DNA of 64,000 nt from Glacieibacterium arshaanense. GTDB lineage: Bacteria; Pseudomonadota; Alphaproteobacteria; Sphingomonadales; Sphingomonadaceae. The notes beneath the pieces were generated by a model. The model did not search any database, was not told where the DNA came from, and was given only the letters and a program-made list of their open reading frames with translations. The stretch's first letter is position 1. Each line of letters opens with the position of its first letter. The position numbers and the translations under genes are program-made. Shown here piece by piece: positions 17,364 through 26,469 of the stretch. Location: positions 110,385 to 174,384 of the forward strand of contig NZ_SIHO01000004.1 of assembly GCF_004681125.1 (NCBI RefSeq). The letters run 5' to 3'.

Positions 17364-20111
17364 ATGACCAAGCAGCACCTCTATCTCGTCGACGGTTCGG
17401 GCTACATCTTCCGCGCCTATTTCAGCCTGCCCAAGCTGACCGATCCGCAGGGCACGCCGGTCGGCGCGGTGCACGGCTTTACCGCGATGCTGTGGAAGCT
17501 GATCGAGGAACTCAACGCTGCCGAGGCGCCGACGCATCTCGCGGTGATTCTTGACGCCGGCGCCAAGACCTTCCGCAACGACATCTACCCCGCCTACAAG
17601 GCCAACCGGCCGCCGGCGCCCGAAGACCTGGTGCCGCAATTCCCGCTGATCCGCGACGCGGTGCGGGCGTTTTCGGTGCCGTGCATCGACCAGCCGGGCG
17701 TCGAGGCCGACGACATCATCGCCAGCTATGCGCTCGCGGCACTCGCCGAAGGTTTCAACGTTACCGTGGTGTCGTCGGACAAGGACCTGATGCAGCTGGT
17801 GCAGCCGGGGCTCGATATCTTCGACCCGATGAAGAACATCCGCATCGGCCGCGACGGCGTCATCGAAAAGTTCGCGGTACCGCCCGAACAGGTCGGCGAG
17901 GTGCTGGCGCTGATGGGCGACACGTCGGACAACATCCCCGGCGTCCGCGGCATCGGTCCCAAGGGCGCCGCCGAACTGATTCTCGAATTCGGCACCGTCG
18001 ATAATCTGCTCGCCAATCTCGATGCAGTGAAGCGCCCCAAGCTGCGCGACACGCTGGCCGAACACGCTGAAAACGCGCGGATGTCGCGCATCCTGGTCAG
18101 CCTCAAGGATGATTTACCGCTGGCGGTGCCGCTTGCCGATTTGACGCTCAAGGACCCGCCGCACGGTCCGCTTGGTGCGTTTCTGACCAAGCATGGCTTC
18201 CGCTCGCTGATGGCCAAGCTCGGCCGCGAGATGGAGGCCGACGCCGCCGGCCCCGAGCCGGCACCCGACGTGGCGTTCACGCACAAGGACTATGAAACCG
18301 TCACGACATCCGAACGCCTGGCGTGGTGGGTGGCCGAGGCACGGACGCGCGGGCTCGTCGCGGTCGATACCGAAACCGACAGCCTCGACGCGACGCGCGC
18401 CGCGTTGGTCGGGGTGAGTCTCGCGCTCGAACCGGGGCTGGCGTGCTATATTCCGGTGGCGCACAAGAAGGGCGAGGGGCTGCTCGCCGAAGCCGTCGAA
18501 CAGCTCGATATCCCGACCGTCATTGCGGCACTCAACCCGCTATTCGCCGACGCGGCAGTGCTCAAGGTCGGGCAAAATCTCAAATACGACCTGATCGTGC
18601 TGCGCCGCCACGGCGTGGCGGTGCTCGCGCCGTATGACGACACAATGCTGCTCAGCTACGCGCTCGATGCCGGGCGCGGCGGGCACGGGATGGACGAACT
18701 TTCGGCAAAGCACCTCGGCCACACACCGATCCCGTTCAAGGCGGTGACCGGCACTGCGAAAGCCGCGATCACCTTCGATTTCGTGCCGCTTGACCGCGCC
18801 ACCGAATATGCCGCCGAAGACGCCGATGTGACGTTGCGGCTGCTCGGCGTGCTGCGCGACCGGCTGTGGCGCGAAGGCGGCACGCGCATCTACGAAACCG
18901 TCGACCGGCCGCTGGTCGCGGTCATCGCCGACATGGAAATCGCCGGCATCAAGGTCGACCGCGCTGCACTGGCGCGGCTGTCGGCGGCGTATGAGGTCGA
19001 AATCGCCGCGCTCGAAACGCAGATTTTCGAACTCGCCGGCGGGCCGTTCAGCATCGGCAGCCCCAAGCAGTTGGGCGAAATCCTGTTCGAGAAAATGGGC
19101 CTCAAGACCGGCAAGAAGAGCAGCAAGACCGGCGCCTGGACCACCGACGTCACCGAGCTTGAACGGCTGGCCGGCGACGGTGTCGAAATCGCCGCGAAGG
19201 TGCTCGACTGGCGCCAGAACTCGAAGCTCAAATCCACCTATACCGATGCGCTGCAGGCGCAGATCAACCTGGCGACGGGCCGCGTCCACACCAGCTTCGC
19301 GCTGGCGGCGACCTCGACCGGGCGACTGTCATCGAACGATCCCAATCTGCAGAACATCCCGATCCGCACCGAAATGGGCCGCAAGATCCGCTATGCGTTC
19401 GTGGCGGAACCCGGCCACACGATTTTGGCGGCCGACTACAACCAGATCGAGCTGCGGCTGGTCGCGGCGATTGCCGATGAGCCGGCGCTGAAAGCGGTTT
19501 ATGCGGCGGGCGGCGACGTCCATGCGCTGACCGCGCAAGAAGTGTTCGGCGAAGTGACGCGCGACACCCGCGCGCGCGCCAAGACCATCAATTTTTCGAT
19601 CATCTACGGCATCTCGGCATTCGGGCTGGCGCAGCGCCTCGGCATCGATCGCGGCGAGGCGGCGCGCTACATCGAGCTGTATTTCTCGCGCTTCCCCGGC
19701 ATCCGCCGCTATATGGCGGAGACCATCCAGGGCGCCAAGGACTGCGGCTATGTCAGCACGCTGTTCGGTCGCAAGACGCATCTGTCGATGATCAATTCGA
19801 AGAACGCCGGCGAGCGCCAGTTCGCCGAACGCGCCGCAGTCAACGCGCCGATCCAGGGCACCAGCGCCGACATCATCAAGCGCGCGATGGCGCGGATGCC
19901 TGCCGCGCTCGCCGACGCCGGACTGACGGGCACGCGCATGCTGCTGCAGGTCCATGACGAACTGGTATTCGAGGTGGCGGACGCCGAAGTCGAAGCGGCG
20001 TCGAAAGTCATCAAGACGGTGATGGAGGCTGCGAATCTGCCCGCTGCGCCGCTCGCCGTGCCGCTGGCCGTCGAAATCGGCACCGGCGCCAGCTGGGGCG
20101 ACGCGCATTGA
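17364..20111 (+). CDS. polA: DNA polymerase I
   Basis: A 915-residue polymerase with all three domains. The 5' nuclease (1-290) opens HLYLVDGSGYIFRAYF and has the DADDI-like VEADDIIASYA. The 3'-5' exonuclease (about 320-510) has an intact ExoI VAVDTETDSLD and late YAAEDADVTLRL. In the polymerase domain, motif A is DYNQIELRLVAA, motif B is RARAKTINFSIIYGI and motif C is LQVHDELVFEV. It fills gaps during repair and removes Okazaki primers. Length is normal and proofreading residues look intact. Confidence 0.98.
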   Translation: MTKQHLYLVDGSGYIFRAYFSLPKLTDPQGTPVGAVHGFTAMLWKLIEELNAAEAPTHLAVILDAGAKTFRNDIYPAYKANRPPAPEDLVPQFPLIRDAVRAFSVPCIDQPGVEADDIIASYALAALAEGFNVTVVSSDKDLMQLVQPGLDIFDPMKNIRIGRDGVIEKFAVPPEQVGEVLALMGDTSDNIPGVRGIGPKGAAELILEFGTVDNLLANLDAVKRPKLRDTLAEHAENARMSRILVSLKDDLPLAVPLADLTLKDPPHGPLGAFLTKHGFRSLMAKLGREMEADAAGPEPAPDVAFTHKDYETVTTSERLAWWVAEARTRGLVAVDTETDSLDATRAALVGVSLALEPGLACYIPVAHKKGEGLLAEAVEQLDIPTVIAALNPLFADAAVLKVGQNLKYDLIVLRRHGVAVLAPYDDTMLLSYALDAGRGGHGMDELSAKHLGHTPIPFKAVTGTAKAAITFDFVPLDRATEYAAEDADVTLRLLGVLRDRLWREGGTRIYETVDRPLVAVIADMEIAGIKVDRAALARLSAAYEVEIAALETQIFELAGGPFSIGSPKQLGEILFEKMGLKTGKKSSKTGAWTTDVTELERLAGDGVEIAAKVLDWRQNSKLKSTYTDALQAQINLATGRVHTSFALAATSTGRLSSNDPNLQNIPIRTEMGRKIRYAFVAEPGHTILAADYNQIELRLVAAIADEPALKAVYAAGGDVHALTAQEVFGEVTRDTRARAKTINFSIIYGISAFGLAQRLGIDRGEAARYIELYFSRFPGIRRYMAETIQGAKDCGYVSTLFGRKTHLSMINSKNAGERQFAERAAVNAPIQGTSADIIKRAMARMPAALADAGLTGTRMLLQVHDELVFEVADAEVEAASKVIKTVMEAANLPAAPLAVPLAVEIGTGASWGDAH

Positions 20112-20190
20112 TCCCAGCGCCATGCGCGCATTGATGTTGAGCGGAGCGGCCGGTGCGGGCATAAGGGCTGCCGAATCCAAGAGGACTGTG

Positions 20191-20844
20191 ATGTTCAAAT
20201 ATTTGATTGCGCTTTTGCTTGCTGCACCGGCTGCTGCGGTGCCGTTCAATCCCGACGCCGCGATCGAGGTCAAGGCGGCGTTCATCTGCGCCGACGGCCG
20301 CGAAGTCGAAGTGCTGTTCCGCCGCCCGACGCAGGTCGCGCTGATCGACGGCCCCAACGGCCAGATCGTGCTGTACAAGACCGTCGCCACGAAGGGCTAC
20401 AAATACATCGGCGGCGAAAACGAAATCAGCGGTGACGGCGAAACTGCCAGCTACCGCGTCTTCCCGCGGCCGCGCGTGCAGTGCCATGCCAAGCCGTCGC
20501 AGACCGTGCCCGGCACGCTGACCGGCACCATCACTTACCGCGAACGCATTGCGCTGCCCGAAGGCGCCACCGCCACCGTCGAAATCCGCGATGTCAGCCG
20601 CGCCGATGCGCCCGCACCGTTGCTGTCCTCGACAACGATCACCCCGACCGGCAACCAGGTGCCGCTGCACTGGATCATGACCTTCGACCCCGCCAAGGTC
20701 GCACCGCAGGCGAGCTATTCGGTATCGGCGCGCATCAACGACAAGGCCGGCAAGCTGATGTGGGTCAGCGACACCATCGAACCGGCGCTGACGCGCGGCG
20801 CACCGGCGGACTTCATCGACGTCGATCTGGTGCGCGCCAAGTAA
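20191..20844 (+). CDS. Secreted protein of unknown function
   Basis: A 217-residue protein with a signal peptide (MFKYLIALLLAAPAAAVPF). The mature region holds two blocks: residues 20-110 with Cys, Gly and Lys-rich loops (TKGYKYIGGENEISGDGETA), then a YbaY-like beta domain with VPGTLTGTITYRERIALPEGATA and DVSRADAPAPLLSSTTI. The second half resembles the YscW/DUF306-type lipoprotein fold found in YbaY/META proteins. GAGGA precedes the ATG. The stop codon is directly followed by repeat copy c. Confidence 0.7.
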   Translation: MFKYLIALLLAAPAAAVPFNPDAAIEVKAAFICADGREVEVLFRRPTQVALIDGPNGQIVLYKTVATKGYKYIGGENEISGDGETASYRVFPRPRVQCHAKPSQTVPGTLTGTITYRERIALPEGATATVEIRDVSRADAPAPLLSSTTITPTGNQVPLHWIMTFDPAKVAPQASYSVSARINDKAGKLMWVSDTIEPALTRGAPADFIDVDLVRAK

Positions 20845-20934
20845 GAGCCTCCGGCGGGCAGGGGTGACCCCTGCACCCATTTGAAGAGCGCACAACAATC
20901 GGGTGCAGGCCTCAGGCCTGCCCGCCGGAGGCTC
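20845..20934. repeat. Paired inverted hairpin repeat (copy c, compact)
   Basis: Units at 20845-20878 and 20901-20934 with a 22-bp spacer. The left stem is GCAGGGG-TGA-CCCCTGC, in which two base pairs differ from the usual GCAGGCC-TGA-GGCCTGC but pairing is kept. It begins one base after a TAA and ends 2 bp before the stop of the convergent RidA gene. The spacer is nearly the same as in copy d. Confidence 0.9.
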
Positions 20935-20936
20935 TG

Positions 20937-21371
20937 TCATTTGGCCTTTGGATTGTAAGCAATGCACTCGACTTCGACCTTGGCGCCATAGGCCAGCCCG
21001 GCGGCGCCGAGCGCGCTGCGTGCCGGATAGGCGCCGGGCTTGAAATAGGTCGCATAGACTTTGTTGAACGCCGGCCAGTCGGCCATGTCGGCGAGCATGA
21101 CGGTGCATTTGACGAGGTCGCCGTAGCCTAGCCCGCGCCGCTTGAGCACATCGCCGATATTGTCCATCGCCTGCTTCGCTTGCGCATCGATGCCGCCGGG
21201 CACGACCTCGCGCTGCCCCGGCGGCGCACCGATTTGCCCCGCCAGATACAGCGTGTCGCCGGCCTGCACGGCCTCCGAAAACGGCAGCCCCAAACTGCTC
21301 GGAAAATAGGTCGCGGGCGCGGCCGCAGCGAGCAGCGCGGCGCCGGCGGCAAGGGCTATGCGTGCGGACAT
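20937..21371 (-). CDS. Exported RidA/YjgF-family protein
   Basis: A 144-residue protein: a hydrophobic signal-like N-terminus (MSARIALAAGAALLAAAAPA) followed by a full Rid domain. Features are SEAVQAGDTLYLAGQIGAPPG, the middle AMDNIGDVLKRRGLGYGDLV and the C-terminal VEVECIAYN. Cytosolic RidA deaminates 2-aminoacrylate using an Arg in the C-terminal segment; that Arg (IEVEAIA-type context) is not obvious here, so activity may differ. GGGGAG precedes the ATG. Convergent with the gene ending at 20844 across repeat copy c. Confidence 0.82.
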   Translation of the reverse strand: MSARIALAAGAALLAAAAPATYFPSSLGLPFSEAVQAGDTLYLAGQIGAPPGQREVVPGGIDAQAKQAMDNIGDVLKRRGLGYGDLVKCTVMLADMADWPAFNKVYATYFKPGAYPARSALGAAGLAYGAKVEVECIAYNPKAK

Positions 21372-21457
21372 CGGAAACTCCCCCGTGGTTTGAACGCTCA
21401 GTGTCGGTGGCAACTCCCGGCTTGGCAAGCCCCGCCGCGCCGTGGCAGCATGGCGGC

Positions 21458-22081
21458 ATGTTGCGCTTCGCCCTCGCCGCGCTGCTGTTGGCAGCCGCAC
21501 CTGTCGTCGCCGGTCCCGAAGGCCGCTACCGGCTGACCGGCGTGCAGGATGCCGCGTCAGGAATCGAACTCCGCGCCGACCACACATTCAGCTACGGACT
21601 GAGCTACGGCGCACTCGACGAAATGGCCGAAGGCGTGTGGAAGCAGGCCGGCGATACCGTGCTGCTGACGACGCAACCGACCCCCAAGCCACCGGTCATC
21701 GCGCCGGGGACGGCAACGCGCACCGATGAAGCGCCGCTGCGCTTGCGCGTCGTCGGTCCGGCCGGTCAGGGCGTGGCGCTGGTCGATTTCGAAATCCGCT
21801 ACGCCAGCGGCGAACCACGCACCGGCTATACGCAGGACTATGGCTGGACGAGCCCGGGCGACGAAGCCCGGACGCCGGTTTCGGTGCGCTTTGCCGTGCC
21901 GATGTACGGCATCACATCGCCGGTGTTCCCGATCGATGCGGCGCGCGCCAATGACCTGGTTTTTGTGCTGACGCCCAACGATCTCGGTGTCATCGACTTC
22001 CGCGACCAGAAACTCACGGTGACGCCCGACGCGCTGCTGATGCAGCGTGGCAACGGCACGCTGCGCTACGTCCGCGATTGA
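21458..22081 (+). CDS. Secreted protein of unknown function
   Basis: A 207-residue protein with a signal peptide (MLRFALAALLLAAAPVVA). The mature part has GRYRLTGVQDAASGIELRAD and HTFSYGLSYGALDEMAEGVW, a pattern seen in small exported beta-sheet proteins of sphingomonads. No catalytic motif is visible. It is divergent from the RidA gene (86 bp apart). Its stop directly abuts the stop of the convergent enoyl-CoA hydratase gene. Confidence 0.68.
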   Translation: MLRFALAALLLAAAPVVAGPEGRYRLTGVQDAASGIELRADHTFSYGLSYGALDEMAEGVWKQAGDTVLLTTQPTPKPPVIAPGTATRTDEAPLRLRVVGPAGQGVALVDFEIRYASGEPRTGYTQDYGWTSPGDEARTPVSVRFAVPMYGITSPVFPIDAARANDLVFVLTPNDLGVIDFRDQKLTVTPDALLMQRGNGTLRYVRD

Positions 22082-22894
22082 TCAGCGCCGGTTTATGTCC
22101 TCGCCGGTGGCGAGGAACGCTTGCATCGCCGCCAGCGCGGTATCGTCGTGCTTGAGCAGCAGCAGGAAGCGTGCGCGCGTTTCGGCCATGCCGTCGGCGA
22201 GCGACATCGTTTGCGCGCCGCGCAGCAACGCCTTGGCGTCCGCCAGCGCGCGCGGTGACTTAGCCGCCAGTTCGCGTGCAAGTTCGGTCGCCGCTTGCAA
22301 CGCGCTGCCGTCGGCGAGCCAGTTGACCATGCCGATTACCGCAGCTTCCTCAGGCGTGGCGGTGCGGCCGCGCAGCACCATTTCGGTGGCGCGGGCCTGT
22401 CCGATCAGCTGGCTCAACCGTTCGATGCCACCGGCGCCGGGGAAGATGCCGATGTTGGTTTCGGGCAGCCCGATGCGGTAGTCGCCGCGTGCCGCAATGC
22501 GGAAGTCGCAGCATAGCGCGAATTCGAAGCCGCCGCCCTGCGCGAAACCGTCGATCGCGGCGATCGTCGGCATCGGCAGCGCCGCGACCTTGTCGAATAG
22601 CGCCGATACCGCATTACCGCTGCGCGCCTGTTCGGCGAGCGCGCGGTCATCGACATGCCCGCCGCGCAACTGCTTCGAAATCGCCACCAGTTCGCCGACG
22701 TCATAGTGGCGGATGAACACGCCCGGCACGCCGCCGGTGAAGATCACCGCGCGCACGTCGTCGAGCGCTTCGAGCGTGTCGACGATGACGTTGGCGGCAT
22801 CGACCTGCGGCGCATTCATGTAACCGCGCGGCGGGTTGTTGAAGGTCACCGTGGCGACGCCGTCGTGAATCGACAGCTGGACGAGTTCGGACAT
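22082..22894 (-). CDS. Enoyl-CoA hydratase/isomerase family protein
   Basis: A 270-residue crotonase-fold protein. The oxyanion-hole segments are VIFTGGVPGVFIRHYDV and AAIDGFAQGGGFEFALCCD, and GLPETNIGIFPGAGGIERL carries the typical catalytic-loop Glu. These enzymes hydrate or isomerise acyl-CoA thioesters. The first oxyanion stretch is atypical for a beta-oxidation hydratase, so the exact substrate is unclear. The ATG at 22894 gives the family start (SELVQLSIHDGVATVTFN). Downstream of the PAS protein with a 60-bp gap. Confidence 0.88.
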   Translation of the reverse strand: MSELVQLSIHDGVATVTFNNPPRGYMNAPQVDAANVIVDTLEALDDVRAVIFTGGVPGVFIRHYDVGELVAISKQLRGGHVDDRALAEQARSGNAVSALFDKVAALPMPTIAAIDGFAQGGGFEFALCCDFRIAARGDYRIGLPETNIGIFPGAGGIERLSQLIGQARATEMVLRGRTATPEEAAVIGMVNWLADGSALQAATELARELAAKSPRALADAKALLRGAQTMSLADGMAETRARFLLLLKHDDTALAAMQAFLATGEDINRR

Positions 22895-22954
22895 GCAGGC
22901 CTCCCGGGTTTTGCCCGAGTGTGGCCGAGGTCGCGCCAAACGGCAATGCGCTGC

Positions 22955-24118
22955 TTAGGCCGTGCGTCCTTCGACCAAAATGTAGCGCACGCCGTCGTCA
23001 TCGCGGATCGGGGTCAGCCGCACTTCGATCGGCAGCGGCGCGCCGCCGCGCTGCAGTTCGGCGGCGAAGCTCACCGCGTCGCCATTGCCGGCGCGCACAA
23101 TGGCATCACGCAGCGGCGCGGTGTCGCCGGCGCCGAGCCACGGCAGTTCCCACAACGCGACGCCGGTCGCGACGCCGCCGCTGGTCAACGCCGTGCCGGC
23201 GTGGTTGATTTCGAGCACCAGCCCGTGCCGGTCGAGCAGCGCCAGCCCTTCGGTGGCATGGTCGAACACCGCGCGTGTCCGGCGCTCGCTTTCGAGCAGC
23301 CGATCGCGGACTTCGTTGCGCGTCGTCACGTCGCGCAGATGCGCGGTATAGGTCAGCGCGCCTGCAGCTTCGACCTTGGTAATTGTCGCCTCGAGCGGGA
23401 AGGTTTCGCCCGACCGCCGCACGCCGAGCACGCCGGGGCGCTCGCTCATCATGCGTGACGCGTCGCGCGCGGCGCCGAAGGCTTCGACCTGGCGGCCATG
23501 CCCGGCGCGCGCCGCCAGCGGGATCAGGATCGACAGCGGCTGACCGATGACCTCCTCGGCGCGGTAGCCGAACATGCGCTCGGCAGCGAGGTTGAACAGG
23601 ATGATTTTCTGGTGTGCATCGACCGAGACGATGGCGTCTTCGGCGACCATCAGGATGCGCGCAGCGCGCAGATTGGCGTCCTTGAGCGCGGTCGCTTCGG
23701 CACGGCGGCGGCTGTTGTCGCGCACGGTGATGAAGAAGCGTTCGCCGGGTTCGTCTTCCGCATCGCCGATGATGCCGGCGCGGACGCGGACTTCGACGGG
23801 CATTTCATGGCCATCGGCACGGCGTGCAATCAGATCGACATAGCGCGCAGCGGTGGCGTCGGGCTCGGCCGCCCAGCGCGCCAGCCACGCCACCGGATCG
23901 ACGCGGCGGTCGCTCTGGCGCGGCACCAGCACGGTGATCGGTTCGCCGACGACTTCGGCGGCGTCATAGCCGAGCAAGGTTTCGGCGGCGGCGTTGACGA
24001 AGGTGATGCGGCCGTCAGGCGTGGCGACGATCACCGCTTCGGGCAGGCCGTCGAGCACCGTGGCGTGGAAACCCGCAATGCTGGCATCATTGGCCAAGTC
24101 GCTGGATGGTCTGGACAT
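22955..24118 (-). CDS. PAS-only sensory protein (three PAS domains)
   Basis: A 387-residue soluble protein with three PAS modules. PAS1, about 15-150, has LPEAVIVATPDGRITFVNAA; PAS2, about 160-280, has AEDAIVSVDAHQKIILFNLA and ERMFGYRAEEVIGQPLSILI; PAS3, about 290-387, has FDHATEGLALLDRHGLVLEI. The frame stops right after PAS3 with no kinase, GGDEF, EAL or HTH output domain. It may act by protein contact or have lost an effector domain. The start 24118 (MSRPSSDLAND) was chosen over 24157. Gap of 56 bp after the diiron gene. Confidence 0.85.
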   Translation of the reverse strand: MSRPSSDLANDASIAGFHATVLDGLPEAVIVATPDGRITFVNAAAETLLGYDAAEVVGEPITVLVPRQSDRRVDPVAWLARWAAEPDATAARYVDLIARRADGHEMPVEVRVRAGIIGDAEDEPGERFFITVRDNSRRRAEATALKDANLRAARILMVAEDAIVSVDAHQKIILFNLAAERMFGYRAEEVIGQPLSILIPLAARAGHGRQVEAFGAARDASRMMSERPGVLGVRRSGETFPLEATITKVEAAGALTYTAHLRDVTTRNEVRDRLLESERRTRAVFDHATEGLALLDRHGLVLEINHAGTALTSGGVATGVALWELPWLGAGDTAPLRDAIVRAGNGDAVSFAAELQRGGAPLPIEVRLTPIRDDDGVRYILVEGRTA

Positions 24119-24174
24119 GACGGCTTTCCTCGGGTGGTGCACCGGCGCGGCCCGCAAGCCGCGCCGGCGACCGT

Positions 24175-25266
24175 TTAAGCGGCGACCGGGTGGCCGCCCT
24201 CCATCGCCTGCAGCACCCGCAGGTCTTCGAAGATCGGAATGCCGACCTCCTCGTACTTCTTGCGCGCCAACGGGGTGAGCAGCCCGACGCGGGCGAGTGC
24301 CGGCAGCATCAGGTCCTTGAGCGAGTGGATCTGCCCCGGCGGCAGTGTCTGCTCGATGCCTTCGGCGGCCGCCGCCTCGACGCCCTTGAAGAAGTCCTCA
24401 TGCTCGATGCCGCTGTTGTCGAGCACCTGCAGGAAGCCCGGGTCGACGCGGCTAGCGAGCGTGCCGGCGGTGCCGCCATGCGCGAGGATGTTGACCGCCT
24501 GGAAGGCGAAGTCGGCGAGGTCCTCGACTTCGTCGGGATGCAGCCTGGCGATCACGGGCTCAAGGTAGGAATGGCCGAACGACACGTGGCGCGATTCGTC
24601 GCGCATGACGTTGAACGTCAGCTTCTTGAGCAGGTCGCACTGCGTCGTGCGGTACATGTTGTTGAACGCGCCGAGTGCGAGGCCTTCGACGATCATGTTC
24701 ATGCCGATCATGACCTTTTCGTAGCGGTCGGCCTTGAGCGTCGCGTCGATCAGCGCCTTGAGCCACAGCGACATCGGATAGACGATGGCGATCTTGTCGC
24801 AATATTTGGCGTAGACCTCGACATGCCGCGCCTCGTCCATCGTCTGCGTCGCGGCATACAGCTTGGCGGTGGCGTCGGGCACCGAGTGCGTGACGCACGC
24901 GGCGGTCATCAATGCGCCCTGCTCGCCGTGCAAGAACTGCGACAGCAATTGCGCCGTCGAATGTGCGGTGAAAGTTTCCTGCTGCGACTTCGACAGCTTC
25001 TTGAAGAACGGCATGCGGTGGTAGATGTCGTTTGCGTCGTTGATCAACGGCTTCGACGGATCGACGACGGTGTCCCACGGCAGCAGTTCGTCCGAATCCC
25101 ACTGGTTCTGCTTGGCGCGCTTGTACAGGTCTTCGACCTTGTCGCCCGACATCAGATATTTGAAGGTCCAGGCGATATCCATCGGCGTCCGGTAGATGTC
25201 GTCGGGGTTCATGTTGACCTTCCAGTCCGAACCGGAAGCGCCAAGATCTTTCTGGTGCACGTTCAT
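24175..25266 (-). CDS. Ferritin-like diiron protein (putative diiron oxygenase)
   Basis: A 363-residue cytosolic protein with a four-helix diiron core. The ligand set is complete: E115 in HGEQG, E145 and H148 in MDEARH, E194 in IVEGLAL, E224 and H227 in RDESRH. This fits ferritin-like oxidases/oxygenases (R2 or AurF-like); a biological substrate is not evident. The [2Fe-2S] ferredoxin gene lies 31 bp upstream on the same strand and could supply electrons. Together they face an FNR-type regulator gene across a perfect FNR box, suggesting oxygen-dependent expression. Confidence 0.85.
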   Translation of the reverse strand: MNVHQKDLGASGSDWKVNMNPDDIYRTPMDIAWTFKYLMSGDKVEDLYKRAKQNQWDSDELLPWDTVVDPSKPLINDANDIYHRMPFFKKLSKSQQETFTAHSTAQLLSQFLHGEQGALMTAACVTHSVPDATAKLYAATQTMDEARHVEVYAKYCDKIAIVYPMSLWLKALIDATLKADRYEKVMIGMNMIVEGLALGAFNNMYRTTQCDLLKKLTFNVMRDESRHVSFGHSYLEPVIARLHPDEVEDLADFAFQAVNILAHGGTAGTLASRVDPGFLQVLDNSGIEHEDFFKGVEAAAAEGIEQTLPPGQIHSLKDLMLPALARVGLLTPLARKKYEEVGIPIFEDLRVLQAMEGGHPVAA

Positions 25267-25297
25267 GGTGGTTCTCCTTTGGGTTAATACTGGTTGT

Positions 25298-25618
25298 TCA
25301 ATATTGTCTGGCCGGGGTGCGAACGATCAGGCCGTCGACACTGTCATCGACCTTGATCTGGCAGCTCAGCCGGCTGTCGGCGGTGACATCGAAGGCGAAA
25401 TCGAGCATCGCCTCTTCCAGTTCCTCGATGGGTGGCAGGCGGTCGCGCCACATGGGGTCAACATAGACATGGCAGGTCGCGCAGGCGCAGGCGCCGCCGC
25501 AATCGCCATCGATGCCGGGAATGGTGAAGCGCTTGGCGCCGTCCATGACCGACAGCCCGTTGGGCACATCGACATGGTGTTCGGTACCGCCGTGCTCGAT
25601 ATAGGTTATGCGCGCCAT
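25298..25618 (-). CDS. [2Fe-2S] ferredoxin (adrenodoxin type)
   Basis: A 106-residue electron carrier. The cluster ligands are C40-x5-C46-x2-C49 ([11 protein letters not shown]) and C86 after 36 residues, exactly the adrenodoxin/ISC spacing. Flanking [13 protein letters not shown] and [20 protein letters not shown] are typical. The start [11 protein letters not shown] at 25618 was chosen over an upstream ATG at 25663. It is first in a two-gene operon with the diiron protein and divergent from the FNR-type regulator gene, with the FNR box centred 57 bp upstream of its start. Confidence 0.95.
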   Translation of the reverse strand: MARITYIEHGGTEHHVDVPNGLSVMDGAKRFTIPGIDGDCGGACACATCHVYVDPMWRDRLPPIEELEEAMLDFAFDVTADSRLSCQIKVDDSVDGLIVRTPARQY

Positions 25619-25668
25619 ACAGCCTTCCATCCCCGCAATCAGCGTATGCGAGTCGCGCCGCACCGACG

Positions 25669-25682
25669 TTGATGCAGATCAA
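25669..25682. promoter_or_regulatory. FNR box
   Basis: TTGAT-GCAG-ATCAA, a perfect match to the FNR consensus TTGAT-N4-ATCAA. It lies in the 109-bp divergent region between the ferredoxin start (25618) and the FNR-type regulator start (25728). It may serve autoregulation of the regulator, control of the ferredoxin-diiron operon, or both. Confidence 0.85.
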
Positions 25683-25727
25683 CATGCAAAACTGGCTTTC
25701 GCGCGCGCCTGCGCCTACATTGCCGAA

Positions 25728-26426
25728 ATGAACGCCCCGTTCCCGACATCGCCGTGTGCCGATTGCGCGATTCGCAATCAGTTGCTGTGCGCGGCGCTCG
25801 ACGACAATGAACTGCTCAAGCTCAGCCAGCTCGGCCACAAGAAGCGCTTTGCGCGCGGCGAAACGATTATCCACGCCGGCAGCGTCAGCCCGATCTTCGC
25901 CAACATCGTGTCGGGTGTGCTCAAGCTGGCGCGCACCACCGGTGACGGCCGCGAAGCTATCGTGGGCCTGCTGTTTCCCGCCGATTTCGTCGGCCGGCTG
26001 TTCGGGGTGCGCACCGATACCGATGTCACCGCGCTGACCGATGTCGAACTGTGCATCTACCCGCGCCAGAATTTCGAAGCGGCGCTGACCGACCTCGCCA
26101 AGCTCGAACGCCAGCTGCTGACCAGCACGCTCGAGGCGCTCGATTTCACCCGCGAATGGATGGTGCTGCTTGGGCGCAAATCCGCCGAAGAACGTGTCGC
26201 CAGTTTCTTGCTGGCGATGGCGCAGCGACTCAAGGCCGCACCCGGCGCGGCGTTCGACCTGCCGCTGACCCGCGCGCAGATTGCCGATGTGCTCGGGCTG
26301 ACGATTGAAACAGTCAGCCGCCAGATGACACGGCTCAAGGCCGCCGGTGTTATCGAAATGGCCTCGGTGCGTTCGGTGCGCATCATTGCGGCCCAAGAGC
26401 TGCGCGACCGCGCAGAAGTTGCCTGA
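25728..26426 (+). CDS. fnrL: FNR/FnrL-type oxygen-responsive regulator
   Basis: A 232-residue CRP/FNR family activator. The N-terminal Cys cluster C10-x2-C13-x7-C21 and a fourth Cys, C109 in VELCIY, supply ligands for an oxygen-labile [4Fe-4S] cluster, in the alphaproteobacterial FnrL spacing. A cyclic-nucleotide-like beta roll spans about 30-140. The HTH LTRAQIADVLGLTIETVSRQ has the E-SR residues used to read TTGAT half-sites. A perfect FNR box sits 46 bp before the start. The downstream flavin reductase gene follows after 43 bp. Confidence 0.93.
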   Translation: MNAPFPTSPCADCAIRNQLLCAALDDNELLKLSQLGHKKRFARGETIIHAGSVSPIFANIVSGVLKLARTTGDGREAIVGLLFPADFVGRLFGVRTDTDVTALTDVELCIYPRQNFEAALTDLAKLERQLLTSTLEALDFTREWMVLLGRKSAEERVASFLLAMAQRLKAAPGAAFDLPLTRAQIADVLGLTIETVSRQMTRLKAAGVIEMASVRSVRIIAAQELRDRAEVA

Positions 26427-26469
26427 AGGCGATTTGCAGCCGCCCGCCAGTTGCTTTAACGACGCTGCC

